64,000 bases of DNA, taken from contig OY970376.1 of the NCBI GenBank assembly GCA_963718755.1, positions 558,001 through 622,000 on the forward strand, read 5' to 3'. Positions 1-8,368 of this stretch are shown in pieces (position 1 is the stretch's first letter; each line of letters opens with the position of its first letter). The notes beneath the pieces were generated by a model that saw only the letters and a program-made list of their open reading frames with translations, was not told the origin of the DNA and did not search any database. A program made the translations under genes and the position numbers. This DNA comes from VRUE01 sp963718755. GTDB taxonomy: Bacteria; Actinomycetota; Thermoleophilia; Solirubrobacterales; 70-9.

Positions 1-1737
1 CTCCGCGCGCTCGATCTGCTCGGCCAGTCGGCCGGCCCTCCGCACCGCCTTCTTGGCCGCGCGCCCGGCGTTGCGACCATCGGCTGAAGCAGGCGCGGAT
101 TTCTCGCCCTGCACCACCGTCTCTGTCGCGGCTTCCCTTTCGTCGCGCTCGCGCTGGTAGGTGGCCCAGCCGCTCGCGTAGCTGCGCAGCTCGCCGTCCT
201 CGCAGACGAGCGTGCGGGTGCCGACCGCCTCCAGCAGGGCGCGGTCGTGGGAGACGAGGATCACCGACCCTTCGAAGGCAGAGAGGGCGTCCTCGAGCGC
301 CTCGCGGCTCTCCAGGTCGAGGTGGTTGGTCGGCTCGTCGAGGATCAGGACGTTGGCGCCGGAGGCGACCAGGATCGCCAGCGAGAGCCGCCGCTGCTCG
401 CCGCCGGAGATATCGCCGAGTTGCTTCTGGGCATCGCTGCCGGAGAAGAGGAAGTTGCCGAGCAGGTCGCGTGCCCTCTGGCCGCTGAGCCCGGTCCCCC
501 GCTGCGCGGCGTCGAGCACGGTCCCCTCCCCCGCGGCGGTGTCGGCGTGCTGGGAGAGATAGCCGACTTTGACGTTGTGACCGAGCCGCACGGAGCCTGC
601 GGCCGGCTCACGCTGCCCGGCGAGCGTCTCGATCAGCGTCGTCTTCCCCGACCCGTTGGGCCCAACCAGGACGACGTGTTCGCCGCGCTCGACTTCGACC
701 CGGGCGTCGGCGAGCAGGGTCCGGCCCGGGACCTCGATAGTCGCCCCGACCAGCTTGAGCACGGTCCTCCCGGGCCGCTCGGGCTGGATGAAGGAGAAGC
801 GCAGGTTGCGGCGGTCGCGCTGCTCGGCCTCGACCCCGTCGCGCTTGATCTTGTCGATCTGCTTCAGCCGCGACTGGGCCTGGCGCGCCTTCGTCGCCTT
901 GTAGCGGAAGCGCTCGACGAAGCGCTCCATGCGGGCGATCTCGGCCTCCTGCCGCTCGATCGCCTTGCCGCGGGCGATCTCGCGAGCCGCCTGCTCCTTG
1001 CGCCAAGCGTGCCAGGGCCCGGCGAAGAAGCGGGCCTTCTTCGCCTCCAGCTCGAGCACCGAGGTGCCGACCGCCTCGAGGAACCAGCGATCGTGGGCGA
1101 CGAGGACGACAGCGGCGTCGAGGTCGCGCAGGTAGCGCTCGAGCCACTCCAGCGAGGGAATGTCGAGGTGGTTGGTCGGCTCGTCTAGCAGCAGCAGGTC
1201 CGGTCGGGTCGCCAGCGCCCGCGCCAGCGAGGCCCGGGTCAGCTCGCCGCCCGAGAAGGTCGAAAGCGAGCGCTCGGCCTCCTCGCCGCCGAAGCCGAGG
1301 CCGCGCAGGACGGAGAGGACGCCATCGCGCCAGCGGTAGCCGCCACCGTGCTCGAGCAGCTGCTGGGCGGCAGCGTAGGCGTTCAGCGTGTCCTCCCCGG
1401 TCTCCCCAGCGGACATCGCTGCCTCGAGCCGCTCCAGCTCTGCCTCCGTTTGCAGCATCTCGGTGCGGCCGGAGAAGACGTACTCGCCCAAAGAGATCTC
1501 TGTCTGCCGCGGCGGCCGCTGGTCGTGCAGGGCAACGCGCGCGCCTTTCTGCAGGACGAGACTGCCCGCATCGGGCGACAACTCCCCGGCCAGCAGCCGC
1601 AGCAGCGTCGACTTGCCGGCGCCGTTGCGGCCCGACAGGGTCATCCGCTCGCGCGGCTCGAGCTTGAAGGAGACGCCGGCGAACAAGAGCTGGCCACCCA
1701 TGTGGACGTCGAGACTGGTTGCGGTTGCGATTGCCAT
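1..1737 (-). CDS. ABC-F family ATPase (Uup/EttA-like), 3' end outside the window
   Basis: Cytosolic twin-ATPase protein of the ABC-F type, a family that acts on ribosomes (translation rescue, antibiotic protection) rather than in transport. Translating the minus strand from the ATG at 1737 gives a first Walker A (SGRNGAGKST, about residues 35-44), signature FSGGE and Walker B LLLLDEPTNHLD near residue 190, then a second Walker A (GPNGSGKTT, near 360), signature ISGGEQRR near 445 and second Walker B LILDEPTNHLD near 465. The two DEPTNHLD boxes and the absence of membrane segments are diagnostic for ABC-F. The visible C-terminus is a basic, Ala/Arg-rich helix, as in Uup-type C-terminal domains. 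The gene runs off the left edge, so the very end is not seen. It is divergent from the OsmC-like gene with a 45-bp gap. Confidence 0.93.
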   Translation of the reverse strand, partial: MAIATATSLDVHMGGQLLFAGVSFKLEPRERMTLSGRNGAGKSTLLRLLAGELSPDAGSLVLQKGARVALHDQRPPRQTEISLGEYVFSGRTEMLQTEAELERLEAAMSAGETGEDTLNAYAAAQQLLEHGGGYRWRDGVLSVLRGLGFGGEEAERSLSTFSGGELTRASLARALATRPDLLLLDEPTNHLDIPSLEWLERYLRDLDAAVVLVAHDRWFLEAVGTSVLELEAKKARFFAGPWHAWRKEQAAREIARGKAIERQEAEIARMERFVERFRYKATKARQAQSRLKQIDKIKRDGVEAEQRDRRNLRFSFIQPERPGRTVLKLVGATIEVPGRTLLADARVEVERGEHVVLVGPNGSGKTTLIETLAGQREPAAGSVRLGHNVKVGYLSQHADTAAGEGTVLDAAQRGTGLSGQRARDLLGNFLFSGSDAQKQLGDISGGEQRRLSLAILVASGANVLILDEPTNHLDLESREALEDALSAFEGSVILVSHDRALLEAVGTRTLVCEDGELRSYASGWATYQRERDEREAATETVVQGEKSAPASADGRNAGRAAKKAVRRAGRLAEQIERAE

Positions 1738-1782
1738 CACGCCCAGAATGCCGATTGGCAAGCCCCCGCGTAACCTCAGACG

Positions 1783-2289
1783 ATGGAGCGAGATGAGCTG
1801 CGGGCGATTCAAGCGCCGCTGAAGGAGCGCTACGAGGAGGAGCCGCAGGCCGCTCTCGTCACGCTGAAGGCGAGCGGCAGCCTCGGCGAAGGCGTCTCGT
1901 GCTCGGTCGACACCGGCCGGGCGCTGGCGGAGGCGGGCCTGCACCCGGCTTCCGGCGGCGACGGGACCCAGCTCTGCTCGGGCGACATGCTGCTCGAGGC
2001 CTTGGTCGCCTGCGCCGGGGTGACCCTACGCGCAGTCGCTACTTCACTCGGGATCGTGGTCGAGTCGGGCACGGTCAGCGCCGTAGGCGAGCTCGATTTC
2101 CGCGGCACGCTCGCGGTCGACCGCGAGGCACCCGTCGGCTTCCGCACCATCCGCCTCAGCTTCGACCTCGAGACCGAGGCAAACGAGGAGGAACTCGCAA
2201 CGCTGCTGAAGCTGACCGAGCGCTACTGCGTCGTCTTCCAGACGATTTCGACCCCGCCTGAGCTGTCGGTCGCGGTCACGGCTGGATAG
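1783..2289 (+). CDS. OsmC/Ohr-family peroxide-reducing protein
   Basis: 168-residue OsmC-like protein. The family reduces organic hydroperoxides with two cysteines. Both are visible: one in LVACAGVTLRAVA (about residue 73) and one in ERYCVVFQT (about residue 146), the usual spacing for the two helices that carry the redox pair. There is no signal peptide, so it is cytosolic. The long N-terminal helix (MERDELRAIQAPLKERYEEE) is typical of the subgroup fused to an acidic helical start rather than of Ohr itself, so the physiological substrate is uncertain. It is followed after 7 bp by a metallo-hydrolase gene on the same strand, probably one transcript. Confidence 0.85.
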   Translation: MERDELRAIQAPLKERYEEEPQAALVTLKASGSLGEGVSCSVDTGRALAEAGLHPASGGDGTQLCSGDMLLEALVACAGVTLRAVATSLGIVVESGTVSAVGELDFRGTLAVDREAPVGFRTIRLSFDLETEANEEELATLLKLTERYCVVFQTISTPPELSVAVTAG

Positions 2290-2296
2290 GCGCACC

Positions 2297-3223
2297 GTGC
2301 TGCAATCGCTGCGGCACATCGGCGAGCTGACAAAGGCACGGGCGACGAGGCGCTCCGCTGAACGCGACGACAGCCAGTCGCTAAGTGAGCTGGAGCGTCG
2401 CCCACTGGAGCTGCCCGAGGACCTCGAAGTCGAGTGGTTGGGAGTGTCTGGCTACCGGCTCAGCCATGAAGGCAAAACGCTCTTCGTCGACCCCTACTTG
2501 TCACGCGTCCCCCTGCGGAACCTGGTCCTTCGCCGCCAAGCCCTGCCCGACCCGACGGCGCTCGAGCGCTTTGGCGGCGCAGCCGGAGAAGTCGTCGGCG
2601 TACTTGTCGGCCACACCCACTTCGATCACGCGGTCGACGCGCCGGCGATCGCCCGCCGCTTCGGCTGCAGGGCCTACGGCTCGGACTCGCTGCTCAACTT
2701 GATGGCCCTGCACGGGCTGGGCGAGAGCACTGTCGTCGTCGAGCCCTACCGCGCATACGAGCTGGGGCCGTTCGTCGTCCGCTTCACCCCCAGCATCCAC
2801 TCGAAGCTGCTGCTCGGCCTCGCGGTCCCCTACGACGGCGAACTGACCTGCGAGCACCTCGACTCCCTCTCCCCTGGTGCCTACCGTTGCGGGCGGGTCT
2901 GGGGTATCTCGATCGAGGTCGCCGGGGTGCGCTTCTACCACCAGGGCAGCGCCAACCTGATCGACGAGGCCGTGCGCGAGCGTGGCGTCGACGTCTTCCT
3001 CGCCGGCGTCGCCGGGCGCGGCTTCACCCGCGATTACTGGCAGAGGATCCTCCCCCTGCTGGACCCGAGGGTCGTGGTGCCGACCCACTACGACAACTTC
3101 TTCCGCCCGCTCGGCCGGCCGCTGGAGTTCGTCTCCAACGTCCAGCTCTCCGAGCTGCCGGATGAGATCGGCGCCGTCAGCGGCGAGATCGAGCTCGCCG
3201 CCCTCCCTCGCTCCGACCTCTGA
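2297..3223 (+). CDS. MBL-fold metallo-hydrolase
   Basis: 308-residue protein with a metallo-beta-lactamase fold. The metal-binding motif HTHFDH sits at about residues 104-109 (VGHTHFDHAVDAP), a later His is in FTPSIHSK, and PTHYDNFF near residue 255 supplies the last His. The arrangement resembles UlaG-like/L-ascorbate-6-phosphate lactonase-type hydrolases that act on small phosphoesters or lactones; substrate cannot be told from sequence. No export signal. A GTG start at 2297 is used because it lies 7 bp after the OsmC-like stop; a later Met would remove the first beta strand less plausibly than this N-terminal extension, so the start is only moderately sure. Confidence 0.82.
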   Translation: MLQSLRHIGELTKARATRRSAERDDSQSLSELERRPLELPEDLEVEWLGVSGYRLSHEGKTLFVDPYLSRVPLRNLVLRRQALPDPTALERFGGAAGEVVGVLVGHTHFDHAVDAPAIARRFGCRAYGSDSLLNLMALHGLGESTVVVEPYRAYELGPFVVRFTPSIHSKLLLGLAVPYDGELTCEHLDSLSPGAYRCGRVWGISIEVAGVRFYHQGSANLIDEAVRERGVDVFLAGVAGRGFTRDYWQRILPLLDPRVVVPTHYDNFFRPLGRPLEFVSNVQLSELPDEIGAVSGEIELAALPRSDL

Positions 3224-3229
3224 CCCTCG

Positions 3230-3769
3230 TCAGCCGGCGAAGTGCTTGGCGGCGATCTGGTCGACCGTGCCCTTGGTTCTGATCGTCATCGGGCCGAGGG
3301 CGCGATCGAGCGCCTTCAGGTCCAGCTCCGATTCGGACATGCCACCCTCAGGCAGCCAGTAGAGCTCACGACCCTCGATCGCGAGCCGGTCGGCCGTGCT
3401 CGACAGCGCCAGCGCCTCTTTGGCTTTCGCCGCCGACGGTCTGCGCGTCAGCAGCGCCACCTGCAGCTTTCCCTTCGAGCCCGCGAGCTGCTTAGCGTCA
3501 AATGGCTCCTGGGTGGCGATCGCAAGTAGCTGCTTGCCCGAGCGGAGGAAGACCGGGACCTCGTAGCCAAGCGCTTCGCCAAGGCCCTCTTCGAGTTGCC
3601 CGGTTAGTTCGGCGGGACGTCCGTCTTTGGCAAAGACCACGTTGCCACTGGCGCGAAAAGTGGCGACGTCCTCACAGCCAAGCGCCTCGAAATGCGAGCG
3701 CAGCCCCTCATTGGTGATCCGCCGCCCACCGAGGTTCATCCCCCGCAGGAAGGCGACGTAGCGGTTCAT
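3230..3769 (-). CDS. DUF1697 domain protein
   Basis: 179-residue protein of the DUF1697 family, recognised by the start MNRYVAFLRGMNLGG and the following helix-strand GLRSHFEALGCEDVATFRASGNVVF. No catalytic function is established for the family; members are small cytosolic proteins common in soil bacteria. The start at 3769 was chosen because the conserved family N-terminus begins exactly there; an in-frame upstream extension to 3838 would overlap the neighbouring DUF2442 gene. It converges on the metallo-hydrolase gene with 6 bp between stops. Confidence 0.85.
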   Translation of the reverse strand: MNRYVAFLRGMNLGGRRITNEGLRSHFEALGCEDVATFRASGNVVFAKDGRPAELTGQLEEGLGEALGYEVPVFLRSGKQLLAIATQEPFDAKQLAGSKGKLQVALLTRRPSAAKAKEALALSSTADRLAIEGRELYWLPEGGMSESELDLKALDRALGPMTIRTKGTVDQIAAKHFAG

Positions 3770-3777
3770 TGCCGGCC

Positions 3778-4026
3778 CTAAGAAGCGCGAATCCGGGCGT
3801 AGAGCGTCTCCGGAGCAACGTCCGCTCCGTTTGGCCAAACGATCGTTCCCAGCTCCTCATCCAACTCGACTTGCCCGAAATAGCTTGGATCCCGCAACGG
3901 CTCGAAGACCCCTCGCCAAGTGCGAGCGGAAAAGTCGATCTCTCCCTCACTACCGTCCTCGAAGCACAGGTGAATCCGGTGATCCCCCACTACCTCGACG
4001 CGCGTGACGTGGACAATCGGCTCCAT
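3778..4026 (-). CDS. DUF2442 domain protein
   Basis: 82-residue DUF2442 protein. The pattern HLCFEDGSEGEIDFS followed by GVFEPLRDPSYFGQV and GTIVWPNGADVAPETLY is the typical family sequence. DUF2442 genes are very often adjacent to DUF4160 genes, and the pair has been suspected to form a toxin-antitoxin-like module; the same order is seen here with only 10 bp between them. DNA or protein binding has not been shown for the family as far as I know, so the role is inference from context. Confidence 0.85.
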   Translation of the reverse strand: MEPIVHVTRVEVVGDHRIHLCFEDGSEGEIDFSARTWRGVFEPLRDPSYFGQVELDEELGTIVWPNGADVAPETLYARIRAS

Positions 4027-4036
4027 GCGCCCAATG

Positions 4037-4297
4037 CTACGGCAGCGGATCGACAGGGGCCAAAGGCTGTTCGTTCCTTGCCCGCTCCCAATTGAGTTCG
4101 AGCTCCTCGCGGTGAATGCGTGCCCACTTGCGCACCAGGGCCAGGCGTTTATGGGGTAGGCCGCCTTGCAGGATGCTGAGATCATCAATCGCAATCGAGG
4201 CATCATGCCCCGCATATCGAACGTGGAAATGCGGCAGGCCGTGCTCTTCGTAATACATCGTGATGACGATCCCGTAAAAGCTGCTGATTCGCGGCAC
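4037..4297 (-). CDS. DUF4160 domain protein
   Basis: 86-residue DUF4160 protein. The hallmark ISSFYGIVITMYYEEHGLPH followed by HFHV and a short RYAGHDASIAI strand is present, and the C-terminal helix LVRKWARIHREELELNWERA is conserved. The GTG at 4297 gives the family's usual N-terminus (VPRIS...); longer forms from 4327 or 4381 are possible and the last would begin 9 bp from the 3' end of ssrA. It is the upstream member of a DUF4160-DUF2442 pair. Its place directly behind the ssrA 3' end, a common integration site for mobile DNA, makes it a candidate for an acquired accessory pair, but no attachment-site duplication is visible. Confidence 0.8.
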   Translation of the reverse strand: MPRISSFYGIVITMYYEEHGLPHFHVRYAGHDASIAIDDLSILQGGLPHKRLALVRKWARIHREELELNWERARNEQPLAPVDPLP

Positions 4298-4389
4298 ACC
4301 CCGAACCTGCAGGCCCCAAGCGCGCATGTGGTGCGCACTTCGTGCCGCCTCCGTTCCAAGAAAGAGACGGCACAAAGACATCTATCTGA

Positions 4390-4747
4390 TGGAGGCGGCC
4401 GGAATCGAACCGGCGTCTCTGGCCGTAGCGCGAAGGTTTCTACAGGTTTAGCCGGCGCTTGATTCTCGTCTCCCGGGGTCCGCGCCGGCGGGCACTGCGG
4501 GAGACAAAGCCCTCTGAAATTTCCCCTTGCGGACGGGGCGATCCGCCTGGGTAAGCCCGCAATTGAAGCCGGAACCCCCCTCCGCGGGCGGGAGAGGGCC
4601 GACTCTCACTCACTTAGATCTAACTAAGCAGCGAGGGCGAACTCATGGTCCGCACGTATTGGTTGGTGCCGGTGTTTAACGAGGCCTCCGGCAACCTCGA
4701 CCTGCAACCGTTCGCACGGATCGACCAGATCGAAGCCTGTCGCCCCC
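4390..4747 (-). ncRNA. ssrA: tmRNA
   Basis: One-piece tmRNA, about 358 nt. The 5' end GGGGGCG pairs with the 3' acceptor strand CGCCTCC at 4391-4397 (one G-U), the 3' end shows a T-arm GCCGG-TTCGATT-CCGGC, and the 5' region GGCTTCGATCTGG matches the D-arm of actinobacterial tmRNAs. The discriminator A is at 4390; CCA is not encoded and must be added after transcription. A tag reading frame lies near the middle of the 5' half. Partner genes smpB and rnr lie 3-5 kb away on the same strand. The promoter should lie between 4748 and the overlapping start of the divergent oxidoreductase gene (4780). Confidence 0.95.
4624..4653 (-). other. tmRNA proteolysis-tag reading frame
   Basis: Within ssrA, minus-strand codons from GCG at 4653 to TAG at 4624 encode ADHEFALAA. 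The sequence before the resume codon (ACCAATACGT) resembles the ACCAAATAA stretch before the mycobacterial resume codon. The terminal ALAA is the usual degradation signal recognised by ClpXP-type proteases. The resume codon is assigned by this similarity, so the first residue is slightly uncertain. Confidence 0.85.
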
Positions 4748-4779
4748 GTGCTATGTGCGTCGATTGTACGGTGTGCGGG

Positions 4780-6156
4780 ATGCCGGAGCGAGAATTCGAC
4801 GCAATCGTGATCGGCGCCGGCGCACCGGGTGAGGTCTGCGCGGGCCGGCTCGCCGACGGAGGGCTCTCGGTCGCAATAGTCGAGAGCCACCTGGTTGGCG
4901 GCGAATGCTCCTACTACGCCTGCATGCCATCGAAGGCACTGCTGCGGCCGGGCGAGCTGCTGGCGGAGGCGCGCCGGGTGCCCGGCGTCAGCGCCGCGGT
5001 GACCGGCAACCTCGACTCGCAAGCGGTGCTCGACCGCCGCGACGAGGTGATCCACGACCTCGACGACTCCGGCCAGCTGCCGTGGCTGGAGGAGCGCGGG
5101 ATCGAGCTCTTCCGCGGCGAGGGCCGGCTGGACGGCGAGCGACGGGTGGTCGTTGGCGAGGCGAGGTTGACCGCAGGCAAAGCCATCGTCGTCGCCACTG
5201 GCAGCGGCGCCGCAATGCCTCCGATCGAGGGGCTCAACGCGGTCAAAACCTGGAACAACCGCGATGCGACCACCGCAAAGCAAGTGCCCGAGAGCATGGT
5301 CGTACTCGGCGGCGGCCCCGTCGGATCGGAGCTGGCCCAGGCCTGGTCGACGCTGGGGACCTCGGTCACCTTGATCGAGGGCGAGGGCAGGCTGCTGCCG
5401 CGCGAGGAGCCCTTCGCCGGCGAGCAGGTAGCAGCGTCGCTACACGACTCCTACGGAATCGACGTCCGCACCGGCCTGCTTGCCGAGCGTGTTGCTGCCA
5501 GCGACACCGGAATCGTGGTCGAGCTGAACGACGGCAGCCGGGCTGAAGGGGCTGAGCTGCTGATGGCGATCGGTCGCGTTCCCCGCACCAAGGAGATTGG
5601 CCTGGAGTCGGCCGGGGTCGAGCCCGGCGAGCCCGGCTTCTTGGAGACCGACGCGCAACTGCGGGTCGGCGGCCGCGATTGGCTCTACGCAGTCGGCGAC
5701 GTCAACGGCCGCGCCCTCTTCACCCACATGGGCAAGTACCAGGCCTGGGTCGCCGCCGAGAACCTGCTCGGCCGCGAGACCGAGGCGGTGGCCGAAGGCA
5801 TCGGCTCACCCCGCGTCACCTTCACCGACCCCCAGGTCGCCGCCGCCGGCAAAACCCTCGCCCAAGCCGAAGCGGATGGCATCGACGCCCGCGCCGTCGA
5901 CGTCCCCACCGACGGCACCGCCGGCGCCAGCTTCTACGGCAAGGGCACGGGTGGCACGTCCCGCCTCGTCGTCGACCAGGCCAACGAGACGATCGTCGGC
6001 GCCACCTTCACCGGCTTCGAGACCGCCGACTTCCTCCACGCGGCCACCGTCGCAATCGTCGGAGAAGTACCTCTCAAACAGCTACGCCACGCCGTGGCCG
6101 CCTATCCAACCCGCTCCGAGATCTGGCTCAAGCTGCTGGAGGCTGCCGGCCTGTAA
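4780..6156 (+). CDS. FAD-dependent pyridine nucleotide-disulfide oxidoreductase (Lpd/MerA-like)
   Basis: 458-residue class I disulfide oxidoreductase. FAD site VIGAGAPGEVCAGRLA lies at about residues 10-25, the redox-active CX4C motif GGECSYYACMPSK at 41-53, NAD(P) site VVLGGGPVGSELA near 175, and the second FAD motif YAVGDVNGRALFTH near 305. The C-terminal interface motif is AAYPTRSE where dihydrolipoamide dehydrogenase and glutathione reductase have H-P-T-x-S-E; the catalytic base His is a Tyr here. This argues against true lipoamide dehydrogenase and for a reductase of unknown substrate. The start at 4780 was chosen because upstream in-frame codons lie inside ssrA. The stop codon TAA overlaps the first arm of a repeat element. 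Confidence 0.85.
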   Translation: MPEREFDAIVIGAGAPGEVCAGRLADGGLSVAIVESHLVGGECSYYACMPSKALLRPGELLAEARRVPGVSAAVTGNLDSQAVLDRRDEVIHDLDDSGQLPWLEERGIELFRGEGRLDGERRVVVGEARLTAGKAIVVATGSGAAMPPIEGLNAVKTWNNRDATTAKQVPESMVVLGGGPVGSELAQAWSTLGTSVTLIEGEGRLLPREEPFAGEQVAASLHDSYGIDVRTGLLAERVAASDTGIVVELNDGSRAEGAELLMAIGRVPRTKEIGLESAGVEPGEPGFLETDAQLRVGGRDWLYAVGDVNGRALFTHMGKYQAWVAAENLLGRETEAVAEGIGSPRVTFTDPQVAAAGKTLAQAEADGIDARAVDVPTDGTAGASFYGKGTGGTSRLVVDQANETIVGATFTGFETADFLHAATVAIVGEVPLKQLRHAVAAYPTRSEIWLKLLEAAGL

Positions 6157-6268
6157 GCCCCTCCCGGTAGGGGTGGAACGTCTTGTACTTTTTCGTCGAG
6201 GCCCCTGGGCGATAGCCCACAAGCAACCCACCGAAAAAGTTAAGTGGAACCCCTGCCGGGAGGGGCTA
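6154..6268. repeat. Family 1 structured inverted-repeat element, copy 1
   Basis: A 19-bp outer stem (6156-6174 with 6249-6267, one G-U pair), an asymmetric internal loop (GGAACGTCTTGT at 6175-6186 opposite TAAGTGGA at 6241-6248), a 9-bp second stem (ACTTTTTCG with CGAAAAAGT) and a small central hairpin GGGC-GATA-GCCC. Copy 2 at 24709-24824 keeps the loop sequences and the T5/A5 stem but has different complementary bases in the outer stem and central hairpin. The element fills the convergent gap exactly: the left arm begins in the TAA of the oxidoreductase and the right arm ends in the stop of the next gene. It could act as a bidirectional terminator. Confidence 0.85.
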
Positions 6269-7867
6269 CACCCGTGAACGCCTCTTGAGGTCTTCAGCAA
6301 ACTCCCTTGGCAGGCCAGGAATCTCATCCAGCTCGTCGATCGAGCTGAAGCGGCCGACGCGCTCGCGGTGGGCAAGCAGGCGGGTCGCCTGGGTGACGGA
6401 CAGCCCTTGGGCGCGTAGCTGCTCGAAGCTGACGTTGTTGAGTTCGATCGTCTCCCCGACTTGGGCCGCGGGCGGCGATGGTTGCGGGGGCGACGGCGGG
6501 CCTGGTTGCGGCTCGGGCTGCGGCGGAGCTGGTGGAGGACCCGGCTGAGGCTCTGGGGCTGGTGGCGGCGGTTGGGGTACTGGGGGCTGAGGCGTGGGTG
6601 ACGGCGAGGGTGGCGGGCTGGGCGGCTGCGGACCAGGGGGCTGTGGGGCGGCCTGCGGAGGCAGCGGCTGAGGGGTCAACGAGGCCTCGCCTCCGCCCTG
6701 CACCGCCCCGAGCACGGCCTGCTCCGCTTCGGCGGCACGGCGCTCGGCCTCGCGCGCGCGCTCCTCTGCCTGGGCGACGCTCTCCTCGATCTCGCGCAGG
6801 CGCTGCTGGCGCTCTGCCTCTTCCGCTTTCAGCTTCGAGAGGCGCTCGGCCTCGGCAGCGCGTCGTTCGGCCGCCTTGGTCCGCTCCTCGATCTGGCGCA
6901 GGCGCTCCTGCGCTTCGGAGAGCGAGCGCTCCTGCGCTTCGCGCTCCTGCTGCAGGCGCTGCTCGGCCGTCTGCAGGTCTGGGGCCGCCGGCGACGGCGA
7001 CGGCGGCACCGCAGCCATGCTCTGCGTCGTCTGGCCCGCCGCGGCCTGCGCCTGGCGCGCCTCGGCCTCGCGCTGGAGCCGCTCCGCCTCGGCGATGCGC
7101 CGATCGGCCTCAGCCCGAATTCGCTCCTCCTCGCGCTGAATTTCTGCCACCTTGTCCTGCACCCGCTGTTCGGCCGTTGCCGGGTCGTAGCCGGCTGGCA
7201 GAGGCGGCGGAGGAGGGACGCTCGGCGGCGCGGGAGGCTGCATTGGCGGCGGTGCCGGGGGCGGCGGAACCGCAGCGGTGGGCGCCGGCGGGACTGGTGG
7301 CGGCGGAACCGGCGGCGGCATCACCACAGGCGGCACCGGCTGGGTCTGGGCCGGTGGCTGGGGCGGCTGGGTAGTAGCCGAGCTCTCCTGCTCGAACAGC
7401 GCCCGCTCTTGAGCGGCCCGCGCGGCGGCGAGGTCGCGCTCGGCCTTGACCGCTTCCTTCTTCGCGCGGCGGCCGGAACCGCCGGCCTTGGTCGGCTTGT
7501 GGCGTCGCTCAGCCCGCTTCTGGGCGCGTTCCTGGCGGCGCCGCTTCGCCTCTTCGGTGCGCCGTTTGCGGTGTTCGCTGCGCGCTGCGCGCTGCTGCGC
7601 GCGCGCCTGCTTGCGTTTCTCCTTGGCGTTCAAAGGTTTGCCACCGGGCGGCGGCGGGGGTGGTGGTGGGGCGCCTGAGCTTGCGACGCCGGCGGGCTGA
7701 GACGCCGGGGACGCGCCGGGGGCCGGGGGCGACTTGCCGGCCCCTGCCTTCTTGCTCTGGTCCTTGCTGCGCCGCTGGACGATGCTGATCACCAGCAGGA
7801 GGAGAAGGATCGCCACCACCAGCCCGGCGACGAAGTACTGGACGTTGTCGCTGACGAAATCAGCCAT
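6266..7867 (-). CDS. Membrane-anchored proline-rich coiled-coil protein with C-terminal helix-hairpin-helix domain
   Basis: 533 residues. One N-terminal membrane helix (about 11-31, FVAGLVVAILLLLLVIS), then a very basic region rich in RRxERAQKR repeats (about 75-140), a proline-rich stretch with runs of P (170-230), an Ala/Glu/Arg coiled coil (230-395), a second proline-rich linker, and a ComEA-type helix-hairpin-helix module at the end (IELNNVSFEQLRAQGLSVTQ then FSSIDELDEIPGLP). HhH modules of this type bind DNA; with the membrane anchor this suggests a DNA- or nucleoid-tethering role, but the family is not one I recognise. It is the last gene of the ftsE-ftsX-ctpA-rnr-smpB run, 12 bp after smpB. 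Confidence 0.75.
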   Translation of the reverse strand: MADFVSDNVQYFVAGLVVAILLLLLVISIVQRRSKDQSKKAGAGKSPPAPGASPASQPAGVASSGAPPPPPPPPGGKPLNAKEKRKQARAQQRAARSEHRKRRTEEAKRRRQERAQKRAERRHKPTKAGGSGRRAKKEAVKAERDLAAARAAQERALFEQESSATTQPPQPPAQTQPVPPVVMPPPVPPPPVPPAPTAAVPPPPAPPPMQPPAPPSVPPPPPLPAGYDPATAEQRVQDKVAEIQREEERIRAEADRRIAEAERLQREAEARQAQAAAGQTTQSMAAVPPSPSPAAPDLQTAEQRLQQEREAQERSLSEAQERLRQIEERTKAAERRAAEAERLSKLKAEEAERQQRLREIEESVAQAEERAREAERRAAEAEQAVLGAVQGGGEASLTPQPLPPQAAPQPPGPQPPSPPPSPSPTPQPPVPQPPPPAPEPQPGPPPAPPQPEPQPGPPSPPQPSPPAAQVGETIELNNVSFEQLRAQGLSVTQATRLLAHRERVGRFSSIDELDEIPGLPREFAEDLKRRSRV

Positions 7868-7879
7868 CGAAACCCGAAG

Positions 7880-8365
7880 CTACCTCATTCTGCCCTTGAA
7901 TTCGCGCTCGACCTCGCGTCGCACGTCACGATCCGCGATCTCGCGCCGTCGGTCGCGCCCCTCCTTGCCTCGCGCCAGCGCCAGCTCGACCTTTGCCCGC
8001 GACCCCTTGAAGTAGATCCGGGTCGGGATCAGGGTCAAGCCGCGCTCCGCGGTCTTGCCCACCAATCGCTCGATCTCGGCCCGGTGGAGCAGCAGCTTGC
8101 GCGTCCGCTCGGGCTCGTGGTTCTCACGGCTGGCGGGCTCATATGGCGGAATGTGGAGGTTGCGCAGCCACATCTCACCGTCGTCGATCACCGCGTAGGC
8201 GTCGGTCATCTGCGCCTTGCCGTTGCGCAGGGACTTGACCTCGGAACCTCGCAACACAACCCCCGCCTCGATCTTCTCGATCCACTCGAATTTGTGACGA
8301 GCGCGGCGGTTGGTGGCGACGTCGCCGGAGGCAGGCTCTCGTTTCTTCTTGCCTTTCTTGGCCAC
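7880..8365 (-). CDS. smpB: SsrA-binding protein SmpB
   Basis: 161-residue SmpB, the obligate partner of tmRNA in ribosome rescue. The family sequence is clear: NRRARHKFEWIEKIEAGVVL, GSEVKSLRNGKAQMTDAYA, then LLLHRAEIERLVGK and the GLTLIPTRIYFKG strand, ending in a basic tail that inserts in the decoding centre. It follows rnr with a 3-bp gap and lies 3 kb from ssrA on the same strand, so the trans-translation genes are grouped. The N-terminal MAKKGKKKREP extension is basic as usual. Confidence 0.97.
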   Translation of the reverse strand: MAKKGKKKREPASGDVATNRRARHKFEWIEKIEAGVVLRGSEVKSLRNGKAQMTDAYAVIDDGEMWLRNLHIPPYEPASRENHEPERTRKLLLHRAEIERLVGKTAERGLTLIPTRIYFKGSRAKVELALARGKEGRDRRREIADRDVRREVEREFKGRMR

Positions 8366-8368
8366 GAC

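Noticed and set aside
4390..4410. Attachment site at the ssrA 3' end
   Set aside because: No second copy of the T-arm/acceptor sequence was seen in the window, so an integrated element cannot be supported.
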